Origin: CAYQQR01 sp964420035
GTDB lineage: Bacteria; Bacteroidota; Bacteroidia; Bacteroidales; SM23-62
Direction of reading: 5' to 3'
Assembly (NCBI GenBank): GCA_964420035.1
Contig: CAYQQR010000029.1
Span: forward strand, 1-50,517
Length of the DNA stretch: 50,517 nucleotides
A program made the position numbers and the translations under genes. Position 1 is the first letter of the stretch. Each line of letters begins with the position of its first letter. The notes below the pieces were generated by a model. The model did not search any database, was not told where the DNA came from, and saw only the letters and a program-made list of their open reading frames with translations. Positions 43,941 through 50,517 of this stretch are shown one piece after another.

Positions 43941-44768
43941 ATGAATAGAATAATACACTGTCTTATTATCGCTTTTATTAGCATACCCAATGTGAGCCTG
44001 GCACAGGAGGCAAAAGTCATATTCCTGCATCACTCCACCGGGGGAATGATCTTCGAGGGTGGAGATGTGTCCGATTCCTTAGCAGCCTTTAATCAGGGAA
44101 ATGGAACAAATTATTCCATAAAGGACTGGAACTTTCCATATAAACCTTATCAATGGGCCAATTATCCTTATGACTATTGGAATATCTGGATTAATGGCTA
44201 TTGCGAAGATTACCGGGGGAAAAAGGGATATGTGAACGTTATGTGTCTGGATGATCTTGCAGCGAATTATGATGTTGTGATATTCAAACATTGTTATCCC
44301 GGTGCCGATATATTGGAGGATACGGGGAATCCCGACATTTCGTCAGACCGGAAAAGTCTGGAAAACTACAGGCTGCAATACAGAGCCTTACGGGACGCCT
44401 TTACTTCCTTCCCGCGAACCCATTTTGTAGCATGGACACTGGCTCCCCGGCATCGTTTGTACCCGGGTGCGACAGAAAATGCAGAACGTGTCAAAGAGTT
44501 CGTCGACTGGGTGAACAACGAGTGGCTGCAGGAGGCAGGGAAAAACTATAAGAACATCCACGTGTTTGATTTTTTCTCCTATGCTGCAGAGCTGGATCCG
44601 AATGTTCAGCCGCCGGCTGTGAAATATTGCCTGAAATATAAATACGAACGATCTCACGACCAAAACAATTCCCATCCGAATGAACTTGCCTGTAAGGAGA
44701 TAGGCCCACGATTCTACCGGTTTATAATGGATCTGTTGGAAGAAAACTTTGGTAATGCTGCCCGGTAG
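43941..44768 (+). CDS. SGNH-hydrolase-like secreted protein
   Basis: About 275 residues. Signal peptide MNRIIHCLIIAFISIPNVSLAQ, then AKVIFLHHSTGGMIFEGG, which takes the place of the usual GDS block, with Ser as the candidate nucleophile. DVVIFKHCYPGADI and a C-terminal HPNELACKEIGPRF supply the other blocks, the latter with a likely catalytic His. The family is not one I can name with certainty. The frame runs back to a TTG at 43914, but the ATG at 43941 begins the signal peptide. It lies in a run of esterase genes, suggesting carbohydrate-ester hydrolysis. Confidence 0.65.
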   Translation: MNRIIHCLIIAFISIPNVSLAQEAKVIFLHHSTGGMIFEGGDVSDSLAAFNQGNGTNYSIKDWNFPYKPYQWANYPYDYWNIWINGYCEDYRGKKGYVNVMCLDDLAANYDVVIFKHCYPGADILEDTGNPDISSDRKSLENYRLQYRALRDAFTSFPRTHFVAWTLAPRHRLYPGATENAERVKEFVDWVNNEWLQEAGKNYKNIHVFDFFSYAAELDPNVQPPAVKYCLKYKYERSHDQNNSHPNELACKEIGPRFYRFIMDLLEENFGNAAR

Positions 44769-44810
44769 AAAAATAGAACCAGCAACTCGGGAGAGGTACC
44801 TGAAAAACAG

Positions 44811-45776
44811 ATGATGAACAGAAATGATCCCATAAGTATAGTTGCTGTAATCGGACTGATTCTGGTTATATCCTGCCGTCACTCGGGTTCCGGTATTTTA
44901 GAGGTGAAAAGTACAGGTAAAGGAATTTGGTTGTATGAGGACAAAGAACCGGTTATGTTTTTTCGTTCGGAACCGGCTTCATGGAACGGCTCCTTTACCA
45001 GAAATAATTATGTTCATCCTTTGTATTCCGTTTCGGGAGATACACTTACCGAAGATTTTCCTGAAGACCACAGGCACCACAGGGGTATATTCTGGGCATG
45101 GCACCAGGTATGGGTAGGCGAACAGCGAATGGGCGATCCCTGGTTGTGCAAGGACTTCACCTGGGATATTAAGGATCTGGAAACGGGTATCCGGACTGAT
45201 GCAGCCATTATCAAAACCCTTACACACTGGAAATCTTCTTCATGGAGAGATGCAAAAGGAAATCTCTTGCCACTGGCTGAGGAACAAATCAAACTCACCG
45301 TTTTTCCTGCCAAAAGAAATTCCAGAACGATCTTTTTCAATATTAACCTGACCTCCCTGACAGATAGTCTAAAAGTGGGAGGATCGGAAGATGTAAAAGG
45401 ATACGGGGGGTTTTCATGGAGAGTAAAACTACCCGAAGATATTGTTTTTACAGGAAAAGAGGGAACCGTTGAGCCCAATACCGAAGCGGTGCACGCGGGC
45501 CCCTGGATCCGTATGCACGGAAGTTTTTCGGGCAAAAAGCAGGGAGGTATCCTGGTGATCGCTCATCCTTCCAATCCGGGTGATCCCGGAAAATGGATCC
45601 TGAGGGAGAAAAACAGCATGCAGAATGCCGTGTACCCGGGAAAAATCCCTGTCGTTTTGAACATGGGTGAGGGCTTCACCCTGAGATACTGCCTGGTCAT
45701 TTATGAAGGGGATACGGATCAATTAGATCCAGGGGAACAATACCGGGAATATCTTCATTTCAAACAGAATGTCTAA
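44811..45776 (+). CDS. PmoA-like (DUF6807) lipoprotein
   Basis: The 321-residue protein has a lipobox ISC (Cys22) and the signature DHRHHRGIFWAWHQV in its first half, typical of proteins annotated PmoA or DUF6807 that occur in sugar-degradation loci beside Gfo/Idh oxidoreductases. The beta-rich remainder (YGGFSWRVKLPEDIVF, VLNMGEGFTLRYCLV) matches that family. Its biochemical role is unknown and the PmoA name (methane oxygenase) is misleading here. It precedes the SGNH gene by 11 bases and probably shares its transcript. Confidence 0.8.
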   Translation: MMNRNDPISIVAVIGLILVISCRHSGSGILEVKSTGKGIWLYEDKEPVMFFRSEPASWNGSFTRNNYVHPLYSVSGDTLTEDFPEDHRHHRGIFWAWHQVWVGEQRMGDPWLCKDFTWDIKDLETGIRTDAAIIKTLTHWKSSSWRDAKGNLLPLAEEQIKLTVFPAKRNSRTIFFNINLTSLTDSLKVGGSEDVKGYGGFSWRVKLPEDIVFTGKEGTVEPNTEAVHAGPWIRMHGSFSGKKQGGILVIAHPSNPGDPGKWILREKNSMQNAVYPGKIPVVLNMGEGFTLRYCLVIYEGDTDQLDPGEQYREYLHFKQNV

Positions 45777-45787
45777 TACCATGAGTC

Positions 45788-46894
45788 ATGCATAATAATT
45801 TAATTCTTTCTTTTTTGTTTTTGTGTCTACTGATCTTCCATCAGCAGCCTTGTCCCGGTCAGGATCCCGATGTGATGGACGAATTGGTGTTTTATGATGC
45901 GAAGGGATTTTTACTTGAAGGTACAGTAATCCCGGAAGAACAGAAAGAGCGTTATTTTGACAGACTTCCAAAGTATTCGAAAAGCCAGGTTCATCCTCAT
46001 GTTTGGTATCTGTCCAGGACTTCGGCCGGGTTGGCGGTTAAGTTCACGACCAACACTTCCGTTATAGGGGTGAAATGGACCGTGCTTCGTGATGAAAAAA
46101 TGAACCATATGGCCGAAACCGGCATTAAAGGACTGGACCTTTACTGCAAGGTCGGTGAACAATGGAAATATGTCAATACAGCCAAACCTTCGGGAAAAGA
46201 AAATACCTATCTGCTCATCCATGATTCTTGCGATTCATTGAGAGAATTCCGGTTGTATATGCCCTTGTACGATGGAATTGAATTACTGGAAATTGGAATT
46301 GAAGGGGACGCGATGATCAAGAAACCCCGCAATGAATGGTCCATGAAACCTATTGTATTCTATGGCACCAGTATTACACAGGGAGGTTGTGCTTCCAGGC
46401 CCGGAATGGTGTACAGTAATGTTATCTCCAGAAAACTGAATGCGGAATGCATTAACCTGGGATTTTCTGGGAACGGTAGAATGGAACCGGGGGTGGCGGC
46501 AGCCATGGCGGATATGGATGCATCATTATATGTTATTGATTGCGTGGGGAATATGACGGTTGAACAGATCCATCAAAACGTAGGACCGCTGGTGGATACG
46601 CTCAGAAATAAAAGGCCGGGAACCCCCATTGTATTTATTGAAAGCCTGATGTTCGAACGTACCTGGTTCAATGATTCTCTCAAAAATACAGTAGTGGCTA
46701 AGAATAAAGCATTGAAAGAAGAATATGTTAACCTTCATAAAAGGAATGAACGGGATGTTTATTACATCGGCGTCAGTAACGCTACCGGGGAGGACCGTGA
46801 AGGTACGGTGGATGGGATACACCTGACGGATCTGGGTTTTCTTAGATTTTCCGAATACCTGATCGCGGAGTTCAAAAGATTGGATCTGTTATAG
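45788..46894 (+). CDS. SGNH/GDSL hydrolase with N-terminal GxDLY domain
   Basis: The 368-residue protein has a signal peptide to about residue 24. An N-terminal jelly-roll includes IKGLDLYCKV (the GxDLY motif). The hydrolase domain (about 188-365) has FYGTSITQGG with the nucleophile Ser, NLGFSGNG with the oxyanion Gly and Asn, and DGIHLTDLGF with the catalytic Asp and His. Such enzymes are carbohydrate esterases that remove acetyl groups. The placement next to pectate lyases suggests pectin acetylesterase activity. Confidence 0.88.
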   Translation: MHNNLILSFLFLCLLIFHQQPCPGQDPDVMDELVFYDAKGFLLEGTVIPEEQKERYFDRLPKYSKSQVHPHVWYLSRTSAGLAVKFTTNTSVIGVKWTVLRDEKMNHMAETGIKGLDLYCKVGEQWKYVNTAKPSGKENTYLLIHDSCDSLREFRLYMPLYDGIELLEIGIEGDAMIKKPRNEWSMKPIVFYGTSITQGGCASRPGMVYSNVISRKLNAECINLGFSGNGRMEPGVAAAMADMDASLYVIDCVGNMTVEQIHQNVGPLVDTLRNKRPGTPIVFIESLMFERTWFNDSLKNTVVAKNKALKEEYVNLHKRNERDVYYIGVSNATGEDREGTVDGIHLTDLGFLRFSEYLIAEFKRLDLL

Positions 46895-46952
46895 ACAAAC
46901 CGTGAAGATTAGAATAAAATCGCTTTAAGTCTTGATAACTATATTTCGACCT

Positions 46953-49169
46953 ATGAAATCAAAGATGAAAAAAATTACCGTTCTGCTGTGGATTGTAATA
47001 TGGACTTTTGCTGGTTTTGAGTTAGTCAGTGCCGGGCAGAATTCTAATGATCCATCAGGTGAAAAGACATTGACAGATAAGGTATCCAGGAAAAAAGGAC
47101 TTCCGGTAGCAAAAGCCTTTCCGGGAGCGGAAGGGTTTGCTGCCGATGCTACCGGTGGAAGAGGGGGAGATGTGTACATTGTCACCAACCTGAACGATGC
47201 CGGACCGGGCAGCCTGCGCGAAGCGGTGGAAGCTTCGGGTCCGAGGACGGTTGTGTTTGCTGTTTCAGGGATCATCGAGCTTCAGTCCACCCTGGCTATT
47301 ACAAATGGTGATATTACCATTGCCGGACAAACTGCACCCGGAGACGGGATTTGTCTGAAGAATTATAGTCTGTCGATCTATAACGTGGAAAATGTAATCG
47401 TGCGGTATATCTCCAGTCGACTGGGTGTTGACAGAAGAGTTGAAGGTGATGCCGTTAACGGAAGGTTTGCCAATAATGTGATCATTGACCACTGTTCGTT
47501 CAGCTGGTCGGTAGACGAAACCGTAGGAAATTATGATAATTATGAGATGACGGTCCAGTGGTGCATCATCAGTGAAAGCCTGCACGATTCCTATCATTCG
47601 CAGGGCCCCCATGGAATGGGTGCTTTTATCGGGGGAACCGGTTTTTCATTTCACCATAATCTGCTGGCCAATCATTATAACCGAACGCCCCGTCTCTGCG
47701 GAGCCAGGTACGACAGTGATCCGGAACTGGAAATGGTGGACAGCCGCAACAACGTGATCTTTAACTGGATAACCAGTTCATGCTACGGCGGAGAAGGGGG
47801 AGACTATAACATTATGAACAACTATTATAAACCAGGTCCGGCGACCTACAGTTCTGTTGAAAGAAGGATCGTCGCACCCAGGGATTATAATGGGATGTGG
47901 GGTGAGTTCTATGTTTCGGGAAACTACGTGGAAGGTTACCCGGATGTAACAGCGGATAACAGCAAGGGTATCGATGAAGTACCCGAAGAATTGTGGGATT
48001 CGGTTATTGCCGATCAACCTTTTGATGCTGCACCGGTCACTACACAGACTCCCCATGAAGCATACCTGGAAGTTCTGAAACACGCGGGTGCTTCGCTGCC
48101 GAAGCGGGACCAGGTGGATGCCAGGGCAACAGAAGATACCCGTACCGGTATCCCCAGGTATGGTGCTAATTATCCCGGGATCATCAATCATCCCAGTAAT
48201 GTGGGAGGATACCCGGAACTCCGATCCACCACTCCCCCAACGGATACGGACAAGGACGGGATGCCGGACGAATGGGAGGACGCGAACGGACTGGACAAGA
48301 ATGATCCGGAAGACGGGAAGATCATCCGGGCGGACGGCTATTCGAACCTGGAACACTACCTGAACAGCCTGGTGGGCGATTTCCGCTACATGCTCCGGCC
48401 CATGGAGGTTGAAGCCGCGGTGGACGACAAGACCGTGGCGCTGACCTGGACGGACCTGTCGGACAAGGAAGAGGGTTTTATCCTGGAACGGGCCGACGGG
48501 GATGGGGATTTCGTGCAGATCGCCGACCTGGCAACGGATACGGAAAGCTATACCGACGCGACCATAGAGGAATACGGCCTGTATACCTACCGCCTGAAGG
48601 CCTACAATTCAGAGATGGAGACCTGTTTCACGGAAGGTCTGGAAGTGGACGTTGCCGACCCCGATCCGCCGCGTTATAAAGTGACCGTGTCGGTTGAAGG
48701 ATCGGGCAGCGTGGTATTGAACCCGGACGGAGGAGAATACGTGACGGGAACGGAGGTTGTGCTGCTGGCCAGCCCGGCGTCCGGATGGGAATTTGACGGC
48801 TGGAGCGGGGATTTAACGGGAAATGATAATCCGGTGGAACTCGTCGTAGATGAGGACAAAAATGTAACGGCTACATTCAGCTCCATAAGCAGGCTTCCGG
48901 AGTATGCTCAAAACAAAGGAGGATTAAAGATCTATCCCAATCCCCTTAATGATAAAGGGGAAATTTTTTTTACGTTGGATAAACCAGATAAGATAGTGAT
49001 CCATCTTTACGATCTGCAGGGGAAAATGATCCGTCAGCTCGTAAATAACCATTATCCCGCGGGAGTATACCGGTTTGCTCTTGACGGATCAGCGATAGGA
49101 GCGGGTGCTTATATCGTTAGTTTAAGAACAGAAATCCGTTTAAACCGGGAACTGATCATTGTATATTAA
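46953..49169 (+). CDS. PL1-type pectate lyase with Ca-binding, FN3, repeat and T9SS domains, copy 2
   Basis: About 738 residues. A signal peptide and a spacer of about 35 residues precede AFPGAEGFAADATGGRGG, the start of the PL1 beta-helix. Family segments QTAPGDGICLKN, VDETVGNY, HSQGPHGMG, RTPRLCGARY and NNVIFNW follow. The cassette 48243-48812 (Ca-binding, FN3, repeat domain) is nearly identical to that of copy 1, whereas the T9SS domain after it (LKIYPNPLNDKGEIFFTL and on) is clearly different. The frame opens at a TTG at 46932, but the ATG at 46953, or at 46965, starts the signal peptide. Confidence 0.92.
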   Translation: MKSKMKKITVLLWIVIWTFAGFELVSAGQNSNDPSGEKTLTDKVSRKKGLPVAKAFPGAEGFAADATGGRGGDVYIVTNLNDAGPGSLREAVEASGPRTVVFAVSGIIELQSTLAITNGDITIAGQTAPGDGICLKNYSLSIYNVENVIVRYISSRLGVDRRVEGDAVNGRFANNVIIDHCSFSWSVDETVGNYDNYEMTVQWCIISESLHDSYHSQGPHGMGAFIGGTGFSFHHNLLANHYNRTPRLCGARYDSDPELEMVDSRNNVIFNWITSSCYGGEGGDYNIMNNYYKPGPATYSSVERRIVAPRDYNGMWGEFYVSGNYVEGYPDVTADNSKGIDEVPEELWDSVIADQPFDAAPVTTQTPHEAYLEVLKHAGASLPKRDQVDARATEDTRTGIPRYGANYPGIINHPSNVGGYPELRSTTPPTDTDKDGMPDEWEDANGLDKNDPEDGKIIRADGYSNLEHYLNSLVGDFRYMLRPMEVEAAVDDKTVALTWTDLSDKEEGFILERADGDGDFVQIADLATDTESYTDATIEEYGLYTYRLKAYNSEMETCFTEGLEVDVADPDPPRYKVTVSVEGSGSVVLNPDGGEYVTGTEVVLLASPASGWEFDGWSGDLTGNDNPVELVVDEDKNVTATFSSISRLPEYAQNKGGLKIYPNPLNDKGEIFFTLDKPDKIVIHLYDLQGKMIRQLVNNHYPAGVYRFALDGSAIGAGAYIVSLRTEIRLNRELIIVY
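48243..48812 (+). repeat. 570-bp C-terminal cassette, second copy
   Basis: Matches 40611-41180 with a single base difference that I can find. See the copy-1 entry for the encoded domains. The junctions with the diverged catalytic and T9SS parts are abrupt, as expected after gene conversion or cassette exchange. Confidence 0.92.
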
Positions 49170-49205
49170 CCATACACTTGTATTAGGAATTTATCAAACA
49201 AAGTC

Positions 49206-50517
49206 ATGAAAAAAAGAATCTCAACTTCAGTATTGTTTATTGGTTTAATGAGTGTATTTACACTTATGTCAGCTCAGGAAAATATCCCTGCCTTTCCGGG
49301 AGCCGAAGGATTCGGTGCTTATGCCACCGGCGGCAGGGGTGGTGACCTATATATTGTAACCAACCTGAACGATGCCGGACCCGGCAGCCTGCGGGAAGCG
49401 GTTGAAGCATCCGGGCCCAGGACCATTGTCTTTGCCGTATCCGGAACGATCGAATTACAAAGCCGCCTGCGTGTTGATAACGGTGACCTGACCATCGCGG
49501 GACAGACCGCTCCTGGTGACGGGATCTGCCTGAAGAACTACAGCTTTACTTTCAGTGCCGATAATATAATTGTCAGGTATATGTCTTTCAGACTGGGTGT
49601 GGATAAGCGCTGGGAGAACGATGCGGTGAACGGCTCGGGGAACAACATCATCATGGACCATTGCTCCGTGAGTTTTGGCGTTGATGAGACCCTTTCGTTG
49701 TATCACTCCTCGAACCTGACTGTCCAATGGTGTATTGTCTCTGCAAGCCTTTATAATTCCTTTCATTCACAGGGTCCCCATGGAATGGGAGGTATTTGGG
49801 GCGGACAGCCCGCATCCTTTCACCATAACCTGATCTCCCATCACCACAACCGCCTGCCCCGGTTTTCTGGCAGCCGGTACCACGGGGATCCGGAAGTGGA
49901 GCTGGTCGACCACCGCAATAATGTTATATATAACTGGATAACAAGTTCGTGCTATGGTGGTGAGGGGGGATCTCATAACGTGGTGAATAATTACTATAAA
50001 TCGGGACCGGAAACCTACAACTCGGTCAGAAGACGCATCATCGCTCCCCGCGCGGATGACGGTGGAGGCGTTCAAGACCCCGGCGTCTGGGGCAAGTTCT
50101 ATGTTTCCGGGAACTACGTGGAAGGTTACCCGGATGTAACAGCGGATAACAGCAAGGGTATCGATGAAGTACCCGAAGAATTATGGGATTCGGTTATATC
50201 CGATGTTCCCTTTGACGTGGAGCCGATCACCATGCAGACTCCCCAGGAAGCCTATGAGGACGTTTTGAACCATGCCGGGGCATCGCTGCCAAAACGTGAT
50301 CGTCTGGATGCAACGATAACGGAAGATGTGCGTACCGGTACGGGAACTTATGGCGTTTCGTGGCCCGGGATCATTAATCATCCGGATGATATGGGAGGAT
50401 ACCCGGAACTCCAATCCACCACTCCCCCAACGGATACGGACAAGGACGGGATGCCGGACGAATGGGAGGACGCGAACGGACTGGACAAGAATGATCCGGA
50501 AGACGGGAAGATCATCC
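49206..50517 (+). CDS. PL1-type pectate lyase, copy 3, cut by window end
   Basis: The frame starts at the ATG at 49206 with a signal peptide (MKKRISTSVLFIGLMSVF, then SAQ) and stays open for at least 437 codons to the edge. AFPGAEGFGAYATGGRGG, QTAPGDGICLKN, VDETLSLY, HSQGPHGMGG and RYHGDPEVELVDH mark the PL1 helix. It has an insert with DDGGGVQDPG not seen in the other copies. The first bases of the 570-bp cassette appear at 50433, so it probably has the same C-terminal domains. DNA tracts match copy 1 in some parts and copy 2 in others. Confidence 0.9.
   Translation, partial: MKKRISTSVLFIGLMSVFTLMSAQENIPAFPGAEGFGAYATGGRGGDLYIVTNLNDAGPGSLREAVEASGPRTIVFAVSGTIELQSRLRVDNGDLTIAGQTAPGDGICLKNYSFTFSADNIIVRYMSFRLGVDKRWENDAVNGSGNNIIMDHCSVSFGVDETLSLYHSSNLTVQWCIVSASLYNSFHSQGPHGMGGIWGGQPASFHHNLISHHHNRLPRFSGSRYHGDPEVELVDHRNNVIYNWITSSCYGGEGGSHNVVNNYYKSGPETYNSVRRRIIAPRADDGGGVQDPGVWGKFYVSGNYVEGYPDVTADNSKGIDEVPEELWDSVISDVPFDVEPITMQTPQEAYEDVLNHAGASLPKRDRLDATITEDVRTGTGTYGVSWPGIINHPDDMGGYPELQSTTPPTDTDKDGMPDEWEDANGLDKNDPEDGKII
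50433..50517 (+). repeat. 570-bp C-terminal cassette, third copy, partial
   Basis: The last 85 bases repeat the start of the cassette at 40611 and 48243, and share the copy-2 variant base (gacgaa). The remainder lies beyond the window. Confidence 0.85.

Noticed and set aside
44811..45776. Methane monooxygenase subunit, as the PmoA name would suggest
   Set aside because: The protein is a lipoprotein of the DUF6807 type in a sugar-degradation cluster and has no membrane monooxygenase features.
40611..48812. Insertion sequence or transposon explaining the repeated cassette
   Set aside because: The repeat stays in frame within coding sequence, has no transposase and no terminal inverted repeats, so gene conversion or cassette exchange fits better.

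Overview
The window looks like a member of the Bacteroidota that secretes proteins by the type IX route, most like Marinilabiliales/Prolixibacteraceae or related groups. The evidence is a SusC/SusD pair, an ECF sigma / FecR anti-sigma pair, several C-terminal type IX (T9SS) sorting domains, promoter elements of the TAnnTTTG type, and scarce Shine-Dalgarno sequences. This assignment is an inference; no marker gene settles the genus.

Positions 1-6100 are a housekeeping and intergenic stretch with genes on both strands: a tRNA-Pro(GGG), a divergent peptide deformylase, a lipoprotein metallophosphoesterase whose last codons are frameshifted, a Fic protein, a family 4 uracil-DNA glycosylase, TrmO, and a 49-residue lysine-rich ORF with an unusually strong ribosome binding site. 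The gaps hold octamer repeats and hairpins.

From 6142 to the right edge every gene is on the + strand and the content is a large polysaccharide utilization region. Two secreted beta-helix proteins (6142-9980) come first. An ECF sigma factor and FecR anti-sigma factor follow (10203-11990). Next are an STN-bearing SusC, a SusD, a two-FN3 lipoprotein and a GH105-like unsaturated uronyl hydrolase (12116-19560). The right half (30627-50517) holds an aldose epimerase, a GH141-like beta-helix enzyme, a GH2 enzyme, two large alpha/beta-hydrolase esterases, two SGNH-type hydrolases, a PmoA-like (DUF6807) lipoprotein and three PL1-type pectate lyases, the last cut by the window end. Pectate lyases, GH105, GH2, a GH141-like enzyme and many esterases together point to decorated, acetylated pectin as substrate. 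Sensing is probably by trans-envelope signalling from SusC through FecR to the sigma factor.

Inserted between these parts (19797-30607) is an amino-sugar module: two Tat-exported Gfo/Idh/MocA oxidoreductases, a NagA-like amidohydrolase with a lipoprotein signal, an NRAMP-fold transporter lacking the metal-binding motifs, a NagB-like deaminase/isomerase, and two tandem GH20 hexosaminidases. No amino-sugar kinase is seen in the window. The arrangement suggests a HexNAc route in which oxidation and deacetylation may occur outside the cytoplasm and import may use a repurposed NRAMP fold. This is the best candidate here for an undescribed system.

The region also shows strong recent recombination. 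Two pectate lyases share a 570-bp C-terminal cassette that is identical except for one base. The third looks like a mosaic of the first two. The two GH20 genes share a 308-bp identical block.
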